Of a DNA stretch of 64,000 nucleotides, positions 23,605-34,455 are shown piece by piece. The stretch is taken from contig CM019075.1 of the NCBI GenBank assembly GCA_009667805.1, positions 20,767,615-20,831,614 on the forward strand. The letters run 5' to 3'. The notes under the pieces are model-generated. The model worked only from the letters and a program-made list of their open reading frames with translations, searched no databases and was not told the origin of the DNA. Position 1 is the stretch's first letter; each line of letters starts with the position of its first letter. A program made the translations under genes and the position numbers. The stretch is from Leptobrachium leishanense (taxonomy: Eukaryota > Chordata > Amphibia > Anura > Megophryidae).

Positions 23605-23700
23605 TCTGTAGCAGCAATCCCCAACTCAGACTCCCACATGTTGAGGGACTAGAAATCCCAGAATCCGACAGGGCAGAGCTCGAGATCCCTGTTCTATAGT
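23605..23700. mobile_element. Decayed palindromic hAT-like miniature element
   Basis: gcaatccccaactcagactc at the left and gagctcgagatccctgtt at the right, with gactagaaatcccagaatcc between. A weak member of the acaattcccag family. Confidence 0.35.
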
Positions 23701-24639
23701 AAGTCACGCAAAAGGGGTGCTCACTACTGACGCGCTGAAATGAAGTTTCTGGATCGAAACAGATACTGGAAACTAAAGCAGAAAATGCCACCCCCCCCCC
23801 AAGGTATTTTAAAATAGGTAGACTGTGAGGGACACAATGGGAACGGCGGCGGGGGGGGGGGGGGGGTGTGCAGTGTCCAGCTAAGGAGTCCCTGTGGCTC
23901 CTTGAAACGCGTCGGTGAAGCCCCTGCACAGGCAGCCAGCTAGCTTGGAGCAGCAGCCCTGTAGAGACGCTTGCCCAGCCCTGCATTGTCAGCTGACATT
24001 TTTGGCCGCCCCCCCCATCCTCCTCCTCACTTTTGGCCAAAACTATTTGATGGCCGAAATCGCGGTGCTTCACCTGCGATATTCCATTAAGTGAATACTT
24101 GGTAGAAATGGGTTAACAGAGCTTACTATGGAGTCAGCAAGTGATCACACTCTGCATAGTAAGGGGTTAATAAAGCACATGTAATGTACATTCTGCAGAT
24201 TCGGCAAGTTATTGCACTGTACAGTAATGGGTTAACACACACAAAAAGGCACAAGTAAATTAACTTCCTGCAATTTAAATTGTATTATTGCTATAGAAAG
24301 CCTCTTAGCCCCTCGGTCACGCTCCATTTTAATTTCTTGCCCTCTCTGTCTCCCCCCCATGTCTGTCTAAGCTGGAAGTGAAGTGGTTAAATGGTTCTGT
24401 GGTTTTGGCTCTCAGCCCCAGCCCTCACCTCGGCAGGGACCCAGTGCTCCTTGATCTCTGTACAGATGGGGAGCACCGAGCAGACGCTCCCCTTTACCTG
24501 CGATGGATGAGTCCCCACAGGGCGAGAGTAACTACTGACAGGATTCAAAAAAAGAAAAAAGCCCACTCCTTTTTCGTCCTCCCATAGCACCGGGCTGTCG
24601 TACACAGCAACACCAGCAATCATTACATCCTGCATTTTC

Positions 24640-24738
24640 AGTTTTTATTTTTCGACCAGTTTCTTTGGTCCGAAAGCCGAAAATACCACTTTCGGCCGAT
24701 CAGTTTCGGTCGCCAAAATTTCGGTGCAACCCTTGTAC
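24640..24738 (-). mobile_element. hAT-like terminal fragment (tagggttgcaccgaaa type)
   Basis: Inverted, the right edge reads caagggttgcaccgaaattt followed by ggcgaccgaaactgatcggc, the terminal pattern of hAT elements of the cagggttgcaccga group. Confidence 0.5.
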
Positions 24739-24739
24739 T

Positions 24740-25919
24740 CACCCACTTGAAAACAAAAAAACGAGAGACTCGCAGCAACGCTGATCACACAATTTCCGGC
24801 ACGACAATATTTTATTTTTGGCTCAGCTTCTAACAAAAAAAAAAAAAAAAAACTTTTATAGAATTCATATTAAAAAAAAAAAAAAGAAGTCTGTAAACAC
24901 AATGAATACTGCAACACAGCATCTTCACAGAAGACAGAACTCAGTTCTCCTGGGAGAAGAAATCCAGAGTTTACCCCAAGCCAGGGGCAACAGCACGAAG
25001 TCCTTTTCTGTACAGCTGCCCTGTGGCACAGCGACGGGGTGACCACGCTTCCAGTGAGCTCCGCGGCTTGGCAAACGATAGTAAGTAAAGAAAACCACCC
25101 CCTCGATAAAACGAAGGAAACGCATCCTGTAACATTGTACGGGAGCTACAGAAACCCAGCTAGAAGAAGAGATACTCTACACAACCTATACAGAGCGGTG
25201 AGGGTCAAGTGAATGTATGACGAGGTTCGCAGGTATCCCAGTAGTTCATTTGTGCGTCTCGTCATCCTCCGTTAGAAGCCATCAATCCCATGGAATGAGA
25301 AAAAAAACCGAAATGTGGTGTCCTGCTCCCCCTGCAGGTTGTGAGGGTGAACGTCCAATCTCTGTGACCTGCCCACATTGTAAGAATCCCACTTCTGCCA
25401 CCGCGAAAAGCAGCAGCATAAGGAGTTTTGAGCTCAACGGCTGGAAATATCCTGGAGTGAGAACTTGAATAAAAATACATATGTGGAAATAGAGACAAGT
25501 CTGCATCTTTGGTTAGTGTCAAAAAGAAACTGCCTGGTACGAATCAATCCCGCTCAGCCCTTCATCTGTGCAAATATCCTGCGTCTGAACTCCACGCGCG
25601 TCGGCCTTAGCGTACCTGAAACCACAAGGGAGGAGGGGGGGGATAAAGTCAAATTACGAAACAAATACCATATGGCTTTCGTTAAAAGTTATTCAAAGTG
25701 ACAGTGATACGCGTTTACATCCTGGAAGTTATAGACAAACGTTACGCTGCTGAACGCGAGCCGATGGGGGTGTTACACGAGGTTAAACAAACTGCTGTCT
25801 GAATCTAGAGGCCCATCGCTGCCCTAAAGGAAAGCACCTCCATCACATGATATCTATGAAGTCTGGACTCTTTATAAAACTCAGTAAAGCATTCTTATTT
25901 CAGAGCCGCCACTGGCTCT
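24740..25919. other. Possible extended 3' UTR or intergenic DNA
   Basis: Few recognisable repeats and several A runs. On the minus strand it lies downstream of the ephrin poly(A) signal. A longer UTR is possible but not shown. Confidence 0.3.
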
Positions 25920-26075
25920 TTAGGCTGGCATCAGACGAGCACGCTATGTGCACCTGTACTGACGTGCTTACCGGCGTTCGTCGCAGCGTTGTCATACTTG
26001 TGCGCGCACACGAAATGCGAGCGCAACAAGCGTCCATTATCCAAGCCTCTCCGTCAAAGTGCTAGGACATGCGTT
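25920..26075. repeat. CpG-rich dispersed repeat fragment (cagacgagcg family)
   Basis: Starts aggctggcatcagacgagca and is rich in CpG; similar to the ends of 17787-18070 and 48136-48475. Confidence 0.35.
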
Positions 26076-26079
26076 GACA

Positions 26080-26245
26080 TCCAAGATGTCAGCCTGCACC
26101 GGGGGAGGGGGTGTCTGTAGCGATCAGCCAAAATATCGGCCGATCCCCGCCTCCTGTGCTAGGATGCGCTCAGCGCGTCCATAGCACAGGAGAACCACTT
26201 GGCTGGACGCTCTTAGCGCGTCCTTAGCAGCCAAGTGTTTAATCA
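26080..26245. mobile_element. Second fragment of the hairpin-rich element family
   Basis: This stretch resembles the right part of the 21.3-22.5 kb element: gatgtcagcctgcaccggggg matches its gatgtcagcccgcaccggggg region, and both carry gcgctcagcgcgtcc modules. It again folds into hairpins, for example cctgtgcta...tagcacagg around a nested ggatgcgct/agcgcgtcc pair, and cttggct...agccaag. It abuts a separate hAT-like end at 26246-26279. Confidence 0.6.
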
Positions 26246-26279
26246 TTAATTAGTTGTCGATTAGTTGTTTCAGCCCTAC
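26246..26279. mobile_element. hAT-like terminus (TAGGGCTGAAAC type)
   Basis: Reads ttagttgtcgattagttgtttcagcccta; inverted this is tagggctgaaacaactaatc, a hAT-type end. The opposite end of the same type occurs at 31676, but the two do not delimit one element. Confidence 0.45.
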
Positions 26280-27049
26280 TATAAACACTAACCCACTCAC
26301 CTTGGCACTCCAACTTCAGAACTAAATGTCCCCTGATGCATAGTCACACTTTGGCATCATGTGACATGAAGGTCAGAAGCATCCAGGGAGCCAGGGTTCA
26401 CCATCACTGCCATACCCCAAATCTACAAACGTCAGTGAAAAGCACAGAGACTTCCATCATCCCTGCCTGGTTGACATGAGGGCAGAGACGGGGAGAAAGT
26501 GTTCAAGTCTATCCTTAAAAGCAGACAAAGGCTTTGAAACCTCCTGCTCCAACCACACAGAATAATGTTTGGAAACATACAGCCCGGTTTAGGATGCGAG
26601 AGTTCGCACTCCCTCGGTGGCCGAGTTTCCATTAAACACAATGGAGTTGGCGACTGGGATTATTGAGCCCTGATACAGAATTAAACGTTATACATGAATG
26701 GTTTTTATTCTTGGCTCACATTGTTAGTGTGGATACTTTAAAGCTGCAACGCTGAAGCCTCGCTGTACTTACATGGCGTAGCTGGAAACAGGAGTGGTCA
26801 AGCAAACAGTCCAGGGATTACGGTTTATGGCTGGGATGACCCAGTCTATAAAGCCAGAAGCAAGGATTGTCTCAGCTCTGCGACCCATAGATACACGGCG
26901 AGGAAAGGCACCATCCAATAGACAAGTCCCGCGTGTCCACCAAAACGACAGGAAAACGCAAAGAGGAAAGAGTTCTCTGGCGTAAACAGGCAGTGATGGG
27001 TTTATCAAGGCACAAGGCTGGTTCGTTCCGCAACTCCGTGTTTTCTTCT

Positions 27050-27203
27050 GCCGGGTAAAGTGCTACAAACGTTTATTACATCTCTGCATCTTAAAAAATA
27101 TATATTTAAAAAAAAATAATAATTAAAAAAATGTTCATGGGGAAGAGAAATTATGTGCAACAGACGGGAGCGATCCAGGGCAAGCGTCGCAGAGGAGACG
27201 GTG
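27050..27203 (-). terminator. efna4: Ephrin-A 3' UTR with poly(A) signal
   Basis: Downstream of the TGA on the minus strand the sequence becomes AT-rich. A canonical AATAAA lies at 27072-27077 (read as tttatt on the plus strand), about 130 bases after the stop. Cleavage would fall near 27050-27060. Longer UTR isoforms reaching further left cannot be excluded from sequence alone. Confidence 0.6.
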
Positions 27204-27295
27204 TCACGGCCAGAGGAGGAGGAAGAGGCACAGCGTGAGAAGGAGCGACGACACGTGAATAGTGAAGGAGGAACTTCCAGGGGGCTGCCGAGGGT
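27204..27295 (-). CDS. efna4: Ephrin-A (ephrin-A4-like), exon 5: GPI-anchor signal and stop
   Basis: This terminal coding exon follows acceptor tttttcttgcag. Its first two bases AC complete an aspartate codon with the G left by exon 4. It encodes 29 further residues and a TGA at 27204-27206. The sequence is a textbook GPI-attachment signal: a short hydrophilic stretch PRQPPG, a run of small residues (GSSS) that could hold the omega site, a short spacer, and a hydrophobic tail LLLTLCLFLLLWP with no charged residue after it. This predicts a GPI-linked ephrin-A and not a transmembrane ephrin-B. Joined with exons 2-4 (547 coding bases here) the frame stays open throughout, indicating a functional gene. 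Confidence 0.9.
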
Positions 27296-27602
27296 CTGCA
27301 AGAAAAATACTAAGTGTTACTACAGGCCAGATATACGTGAACGAACGTGGGGAGGTGATATATACATACAGTGGCAGTGACAAAAAAAACAGAGATAAGT
27401 GCAAAATCTCCAAAAAAAGCACTATAGCTTACAATGTAACTAATATCAAGTCTCAGCGCCGCAGACACTATATATCCCTTACAGATAAACAGATCCTATC
27501 CCTCCGTATGCACAGCTTTATGTACCCAGACAACGAGTCTCCCGTACAATTCTGTACTCCAATACAAACCTATCTCTGAATAGCTTTAAATTGCTCCCTT
27601 AC

Positions 27603-27692
27603 CTCCGCCACTCGTCCTCCGGTCCCCTCCTCCAGCACCGGGCACCCCACCTCGCGGCTGAGATTTTGGCACCTCTGTCACTGGTTTCACTG
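27603..27692 (-). CDS. efna4: Ephrin-A (ephrin-A4-like), exon 4: juxtamembrane stalk
   Basis: This 90-bp exon lies between acceptor atatcttgacag and donor gtaaggg. Its first two bases CA complete a threonine codon with the A left by exon 3. It encodes a low-complexity stalk rich in Pro, Gly, Ser, Arg and Lys ([15 protein letters not shown], then [13 protein letters not shown]). This is the poorly conserved linker that joins the ephrin RBD to the GPI signal in all ephrin-As. A KPV or HPV motif occurs at the same place in ephrin-A3 and ephrin-A4. The exon ends one base into a codon, matching exon 5. On sequence alone the exon is weakly conserved; support comes from position, phase and both splice sites. 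Alternative splicing of the stalk is known in ephrin-As, so it may be optional. Confidence 0.82.
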
Positions 27693-27734
27693 CTGTCAAG
27701 ATATAAACAAAGCAAAGCTGTTCAGAGGCGCCGA

Positions 27735-27870
27735 GAGACGCCGAGACGCACAGAGAGACGCCGAGACACACACAGTGACAGACGCCGAGACACACAGTGA
27801 CAGACACACAGTGGACACACAGTGACAGACACACAGTGACAGACACACAGTGACAGACACACAGTGACAT
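27735..27870. repeat. Short tandem repeat (cagacacacagtga) in ephrin intron 3
   Basis: Repeats of gagacgccgagacgcacaga and then cagacacacagtga, starting about 40 bases upstream of the exon-4 acceptor. Confidence 0.9.
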
Positions 27871-29718
27871 CATTTTTAAAGTTGCCAAGAAATTAAATAG
27901 AGGACCTAAAAACGTTGCATTCACAGATCTATTGTACATGGCCATGGAACCTGATGCTTTATAAATTCTTGCAACTATGTTAAATCAACTAACATGAAAT
28001 AATGATGCATCTATTCTCTCCTGCAGCGTGTGCGGATAGGAAGCTCTAATGGACACAATGAACTGGGATGGAAAGACGGCGCGAGACTCTACATGCCTGC
28101 AGAACAACCAATGCGTGTCATGCCAAGCAACCCATCTTGCCCGCCCGGAACGAATTGTGCAACGTATCAACACAGCCTCCCGAGCGTCTCTCCTTTTAAA
28201 GGAGTTAAAACACACCTTCCTGCACCGGCACGGCCTCTCGTCTCATACCCTAAACTTTCCATCCAGTTACTGGCACAGGTAACGTAATCCAGGTTACAGG
28301 ATCCGCATGGCGGCTACGTCACCCTTCCCATTGATTGGCACAAGTCTTACATTTAGTATATCATCATATCCTCTTGAGCGTCATAACAGTCTCTGCTCCC
28401 GCAGACTGGCATGTCTGACACAAGACCAACAAAACACACCTGGGTGGCCATGCTGGTATTGACCACAGTGTCTCTTCCCATTCAACGGGTTGGACATTAC
28501 CAGTTCCAGTACCAGCGAGGCCTCCTGAGAGTCTCTTGGCATTGGATGGTAGGACTGGTAGCATGGCCACACAAGTACCACCTCCTCCCACACCCTTTTT
28601 AGTCATTTGGCTGGCATGGGAGGCATAATAATATTTACAGCACCGGCAGGTCTTCCGAGGAGCCATTGCTCGTTCCTACGCCATCTCTCTCCCCTTTGAC
28701 TGGAAAGCGATGCAGTACCATCACGGCACCGGAAGCACCCCTTGCCATATTCACAGCCAAGAGTGGCACAACTCTGCTGCCATACTGAAGGAACCCACCG
28801 TGTGCCTCACCGACGCTCACCGGGGCCTTTAAGACGGCTTATGAAATTATGGATTTCTTCCTTGGCTCAGGGGAACTTCAAAAGCAACAATCGCGAAAAC
28901 AAGGAGTGGGTTGGCATCCCGCGTCACGACCATTATTTTGTTTCATTAGACGGTGGGGTCGCGCAGCCTGCGCCCTCAAGAATTTAAGTGACGGATTTAT
29001 TCTCCTTTTAAGAAGTGTTATTGATCGTGAACGCAGCTCGTTCTGTCGGAGAGTCACTGCCGGCAACAGATCATTTCCCGACGAATGGAGGACCTGCGCT
29101 TCATGGGCCAAACAAAATGGGTAATTCAGCGCAGACCGGGGATAGATAAACACCTCTGCATGCAGCTCGGGTACCAAGAGATAAAAAGGAGCGTTTCCAT
29201 AGAAACCAGAGTCAATAATCTATTGCTATTGTTTATTTCCATTTTGCGAGATAAAAAGGTGCAGGAGGAGGATTATTTTCTTTTGCAGTTTTGTTACTTA
29301 ATGGAAGAAATTCTGAATTAAAATCTCCAATTAAGATAAATTTGTCTTAAAATTAAAAAGGTTTTTTTTGGAACCACATCAAACGGGGGGGGAGGTGCCC
29401 AAAACCAAAAATCTCACATTTTCCTGATTTATATTCATTGTTAATTCCATACCGTTTTATTTGATTCCTATTTAATAATATCTGTCTGCACCCCCCCCCC
29501 CGGATCTTAAATATGTAGGCTTTACCAGCCGTGTTCCTGCAGGACTCTAGAATCTGCTACGCACCGCTATGCTTTACCTGCGAGGTGTGTGTAGGCGTTT
29601 GTGTGCGCGCAGGTGCCGGTCGGAGGGAGAAGTCCGTAGACTCCTCTTTTAAACACGGAAAACCAAAAAAAAAGGGTGGGGAATAAATCATGGATATGTA
29701 CGAAGGAAATGCTCGCTT
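27871..29718. other. Ephrin intron 3, left part
   Basis: Intronic by position between exons 3 and 4. No repeat or conserved element recognised apart from simple-sequence edges. Confidence 0.5.
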
Positions 29719-30069
29719 TAGGCCGCGTGCACACTAGCGTTTTTTTTTCTGCATTAAAAAGGACGCACTTTATGACGGAAGAGTTTGGTAGACGCCAGAT
29801 GATGGGTTAAATTTGACGCATTTCGTAAAAACTGGAAATAAAAAAAACAAAAAAAACGCTGGACTGTTGACATTTGATTTTCAGCACGCGGCCAACGTCG
29901 CGTCAATCCTAGCGCAAAAGCCTTGGTGTTTCCATGATGGACGTCTTCAGCGTGCGTTATGTGTTGCGCGCGTACTATGGGTGTTCTCTATCCATGTAAT
30001 TATAAGCTATAAAGAGCGTCGTAACGCACACTAGTGCGCAGAAGAAAACACTAGTGTGCACCCGGCCTT
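29719..30069. mobile_element. Miniature element with TTA duplication (PIF/Harbinger-like)
   Basis: Terminal repeats of about 25 bp: ggccgcgtgcacactagcgt at the left and, inverted, ggccgggtgcacactagtgt at the right. TTA flanks both ends, the 3-bp target of PIF/Harbinger elements. The interior has no coding capacity. It lies in ephrin intron 3, about 110 bases downstream of exon 3. Confidence 0.6.
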
Positions 30070-30181
30070 ATCCACGTTACAGTCATCTAGAACGTCCGTC
30101 CTGGAAAGAAGTGACACGGGGTGTATTGCTCCGGGAGGAGATTGGGATTTCTAGATGTGGTCTTTTTGAAGTGACACTTAC

Positions 30182-30250
30182 TGGTGGTTCGACAGCAGAC
30201 AGACAAGCGCAGTCTCAGGCATCTGCCGACGCTGTCTTCGTTTGGTATAG
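30182..30250 (-). CDS. efna4: Ephrin-A (ephrin-A4-like), exon 3
   Basis: This 69-bp exon continues the ephrin-A gene about 12 kb downstream of exon 2. It is preceded by tattccacag and followed by gtaagtgtca. Its first two bases CT complete a serine codon with the T left by exon 2, giving the family-typical YYYIS junction. It then encodes IPNEDSVGRCLRLRLSVCC followed by Arg-Thr-Thr. The CLRL strand and the SVCC ending correspond to CLRLQVSVCC of mammalian ephrin-A4; ephrin-A3 has FVCC and ephrin-A1 lacks CC. The exon ends one base into a codon, compatible with exon 4. Its size matches the 66-69 bp usual for ephrin-A exon 3. The phase match on both sides and the motif make this a confident call despite its length. 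Confidence 0.92.
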
Positions 30251-30746
30251 CTGTGGAATAAAAGAAAAACACTGCGACGTTAGTGTGATCTGGTCATCCC
30301 ATCAACGCGAAGAGCGAGCGATCAACAGAAGAAAACCCAACAGACAAGAACAGCACAGCAACGCGGCGAACAGGCTCGCAGAGAGACCTGAAAGAGGAGG
30401 ATACTAACATCCAGGAGAAAGAAAGCAGCACACAGAACACAAAGAGACAGAGGAGCTCTCTGTAGAGAAAAGGGAGAAGACAGACACACTGAAAACAGAC
30501 ACAATACAGACACAGAATCACAATAGATCTGGACGATTTCTCGGATTTTTCTCAAATGGTTAAAAGTTTGATTTTGAGAATAAATAAAAAAAATGGAGTC
30601 TGGACTTTTATTAAAGTTGGCCGAGGATCCTTGTGAGCATTCGACAGGCGCCCGTCTCCGCTGCCGACGCTTAAGACACACAGTCTCCATCATAAAAACT
30701 GTAGAAAAATATAAAAATCCAGATTCCTCCATTTTTTGTAACCGTG

Positions 30747-30777
<31 letters not shown>

Positions 30778-31324
30778 ATATTACAGATCCTCAAACCCCA
30801 TTTAAATCATAGAAAAATAAATACAATTTGAGGGGAAAATCGTCCAGGCCTAATTCAAAGCATGTGCGGCTAAATACAGAGCGCGGATAAAATCTAAATA
30901 CAAATCCGTTAATAATAAATGTCATTTCAAAATAATAATAAAAAAAAAAATCAAACAAAGGAGGAGGAAAAAAAAATGCTCTATGAATCCCGCGGTGCAT
31001 AGAGGAGCGGAGCTGTACGATACAAAGCAGCGTCGAACGTACGCGCAGCGCAACAGCATCACTGCTTATTATTTGTATCAGTGCAAAGAGTTTGTGCAGC
31101 GCTTTAACATATAAAACATGCAGCATCAGAAAACACAAGCACAACGCGTGGGGCCGCCGCGTCTGGATGCGCTTGTGAGTAAAGCACGTGTGTTTAGGAC
31201 AGGAGGGGGACGTGGGGACGTTAAAATGAATAAAGTAATAGTAACCTTAAGTTAGAATCTAAATTTTTTTTGGAATAAAAGTAGCGCAGGGCTGGTTTTA
31301 AAACGTCGAGTTGATTTAAGGAGT

Positions 31325-31393
31325 TTCCTCTTTAACTGAACTCAGGACATACTGAAAAACGAGAGAAATCTCAATGTATCCTTCCTGCTAAAA
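31325..31393 (+). mobile_element. SINE fragment, opposite orientation
   Basis: Contains gagaaatctcaatgtatcct followed by tcctgctaaaat, the tail half of the SINE body in plus orientation. It lies in ephrin intron 2. Confidence 0.65.
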
Positions 31394-31494
31394 TACGTTA
31401 GCAATATATATATCTTCCGGTTTCCAGGCATCGCACGCTACGGGGGGCTAGTCGATTTATTTTTTGTTAAAGTATAAATATGTTGCGGTGCCTT

Positions 31495-31600
31495 ATTGTT
31501 GGTATCCTTGAAAAAGGCTTTTGTATGAGCCGAAATGTCGTTTTTTTTTTAAATGTATCGCTAATTAAAAATTTAATTTTTTAAACTTAAAAGACCGTGA
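31495..31600 (+). ncRNA. Hammerhead-like relic, possible Penelope-like element tail
   Basis: At 31506-31540 ccttgaaaaa is followed by a stem ggct/agcc with loop tttgtatg and then cgaaatgtcg. Stem II flanked by a CUGAnGA-like strand and GAAA is the core of hammerhead motifs found in Penelope-like elements. The first strand is degenerate, so cleavage activity is unlikely. Confidence 0.35.
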
Positions 31601-31613
31601 TGCTCCCACGTTT

Positions 31614-31652
31614 AAATAAATAAATAAATAAATATATATATATATATATAAT
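31614..31652. repeat. (AAAT)n(TA)n microsatellite
   Basis: taaataaataaataaataaa followed by tatatatatatatata. Confidence 0.95.
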
Positions 31653-31675
31653 TTTCTGTTTAAGCGTTCTAACCA

Positions 31676-31765
31676 GGGCTGAAACGAATCGATTAATCGA
31701 CAACGACGGTAAATCGATAATGAAAATAGTTGTCAACTATTCTCATTATCGATTTGGATCCCACC
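31676..31765 (+). mobile_element. hAT-like terminal fragment (tagggctgaaac type)
   Basis: Starts cagggctgaaacgaatcgat and contains repeated aatcgataatg and attatcgattt. The right terminus is missing. Confidence 0.45.
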
Positions 31766-32348
31766 ACCTCCAGCACACACAGTTTAGAGTCAGCCTGCGT
31801 TAAATGTTATAACCGCAGACTCTGCTTCGGAGCAGATTGCAGAAGACGCGCCGCTGCTTTACGCAATATGATTTAGTTCTAGGTTTATGTCAGACACAAC
31901 CAGTTTGTTTTTAATCCACTTTGCCACTACAAAATCCCTATAACACAAACCCTGCGATACTGCCCCTGGGTATGGGCGCTGTACCGCTGGTGTTTTATCC
32001 TTACTTGAAGCTGGAGTCCTGTGCCACCACCCCAACCTGCCTGCCATCCAGTCTTTGCTCTGGAGCTGCCATTCTCAACCTTTCGGTCCCTTCCTACAAA
32101 CTCCCTCGCACATTCAGGTCCACTTTCTCCCCCAAACACACTCCTGCTCACACTCGGGTCAAGTCCCTTGAACATACTCATTCCCTTCCACCTCCCGGAC
32201 CCTCCTCCCGCTCAGTTTCTTCATGAAATTATAGTAAAGTGACACTCTAATAAGCTAAAGTGGTCAGGATGTGTGGCGTGCCCCCTCTTCGTGCTGACAT
32301 CATCAGGTCTATCTCAGCGCTTGTAGCAGCGTTTGTTTTGGAGAAAGC

Positions 32349-32492
32349 GGACAGTTACAAGCATTTTTAAAGCGCCAACAAGTTCCGTAGCGCTGTACAA
32401 AAGGAGACAGGATAACAAATATACATACACATTACACGCACAGAACAGTAGGAGAGAGGACCCTGCTCAAGAGCTTACAATCTAATGGGCTT
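32349..32492 (-). mobile_element. Retroposon 3' tail copy in ephrin intron 2
   Basis: Contains aagcgccaacaagttccgta, gcgctgtacaaaaggagaca and ctcaagagcttacaatctaa, the full inverse of the 19005 copy. Confidence 0.65.
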
Positions 32493-34078
32493 AAGCTGCG
32501 TATGGAGCATCAATCCATCACTCTGACCAGGTACTCGTGTACCTTGGGTGCGAAAAGTATGCAATTTGCATATGTACGAATGAACGTTATGCACACAAAA
32601 AAAAAAAAAAAAAATTGGTTACGAAAAAAGGGGGGAAAAAAGGAGGGGTTGATTTTTTTTTCCCACATTATGTTTCCTTTTAACGCTTTTTTTTCTCTTT
32701 TTCCAGCAATATTTATCATTTCATTCAGAGGGACGCAAAGCCCATACCATTGAAAATCAGACCAACAAGAAAAAAAGAAAACAAAAAAGCAAAAAAAGAA
32801 AAAAAAAAAAAGAAAAAAAAAAGAAATCAAGTACAGTATTTTAATTATGTAGTGTAAATCCCCGCCCGCATTTGTGACTTTCAAATCCTAAATTCCGCTA
32901 TTAAACGATGGGCTTGCCATGGTTTCCCAGTGCACTTTCTGCTCTGTAACCAACTACCAATTATTCTGGATTTAACAATAAAGCGTCACCCCATTTACAG
33001 CCCTTTACTGCAGGAAATGATCCAAAAGTCACTTAAATTGCAGTCTTTTCGGGCATGAATTGACCTTTTCCCCCGTCACAGCATTCTCCAACCCACTTCT
33101 CTGTGATTTAAATTGTGGGATTCAGGTCAGACCATGGTGCGCGCCACATTTGTTGTCTTAAAAGGACCTCGGTTTAAGCCGAAACCGGTCCGACAGCACT
33201 TTCTGAGCAGGAAATAATCCGACACGTTACAGGGTGGTGTTACACGCCACATCCCTTCACAGAGAAAGAAAACGGAATTTAAAGAATTGCAGAAATATTC
33301 ATATTTGGCGTCATCGTTCCTGGGGCGGTGAGGGGGTAAACCGAGTCTCTGGAGAGAGGAAAAAAAAAAAACAACACACCTCACCTCCCTGATAATTTTT
33401 GGCATATTATCAAGTGGTTTCATTTGTCTGAAGTTTTAAATAAAATAAAATAACTTATGCCCAGGGTAAACTGAAACCGATAAAAACCAGTGAAAAAAAA
33501 ATAATAAATAGTGATTTCCTTTGAGAACAGATTAAAAATTCACAAATAATATAAATAACCAACAGAAGAGCCAAAATAAAGATGAAAATATTCCTTGGTT
33601 TTCAGAATAAAGTAAAAAATAAAATACTTCTTGCATAAAACATAATGTGTGCACTGCGGCTGACGAATGTACAAGTCACAGCTTTTACGAGTCACAAGTC
33701 ACGATAATTTATCATCCCATATTTTGTGCAGTAACGTAACGAGAGGCCGTGGGCTCCGCCGCCGCGTCCCTTTACCAAGCCTTAAGAAACTGAAATTGCA
33801 AACCAAATACAAGATAAAAAAATAGAAAAATAAAAGGAAACCATGACATCATCTGGTCAAACATTTCTTCTATATTTGCAATTATTAATCCAAAAGGTAA
33901 AAAATAAAAAAGCTATTTACATTAACATTTGTTTTTGGAGAACATACAGGGATGGAGAACATACAGGGATTTCCCAACCTGTGCTCCTCTACTGTACCAC
34001 CCATTTCCAGTGATCTAGTGATAAAGATTTCAGGACACGAATACCCTCCAACCTCAATGGAAACTTATCTTGAGCTTA
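32493..34078. other. Ephrin intron 2, AT-rich part
   Basis: Long A runs at 32596-32613 and 32767-32823, otherwise unassigned AT-rich sequence. Confidence 0.5.
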
Positions 34079-34455
34079 AAAGGCCTCCTCTGATACGTAG
34101 GAGCGACACCGAGCAGTAAAGGCCTCCTCTGATACGCAAGAGTGACACCGAGCAGTAAAGGGCTGATACGTAGGAGTGACACCGAGCAGTAAAGGCCTCC
34201 TCTGATACGTAGGAGTGACACCGAGCAGTAAAGGCCTCCTCTGATACATAGGAGTGATAACGAGCAGTAAAGGGCTCTCATCTGACACGTAGGAGTGAAA
34301 CGGAGCAGTAAAGGGCTCCGATACGTAGGAGTGAAACGGAGCAGTAAAGGGCTCCGATACGTAGGAGTGAAACGGAGCAGTAAAGGGCTCTGATACGTAG
34401 GAGTGATACGGAGCAGTAAAGGGCTCTCCTCTGATAAATAGGAGTGATAAATGCA
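34079..34455. repeat. Minisatellite, about 33-46-bp unit (ephrin intron 2)
   Basis: About ten units of aggcctcctctgatacgtag, gagtgacaccgagcagtaa. Right-hand units use gaaacggagcagtaaagggc in place of gacaccgagcagtaaaggcc. Confidence 0.95.

Noticed and set aside
26740..27008. Further ephrin exon near an acttac donor motif at 26757
   Set aside because: A gtaagt exists on the minus strand but lies downstream of the stop codon and poly(A) signal, and the adjoining frame shows no ephrin feature.
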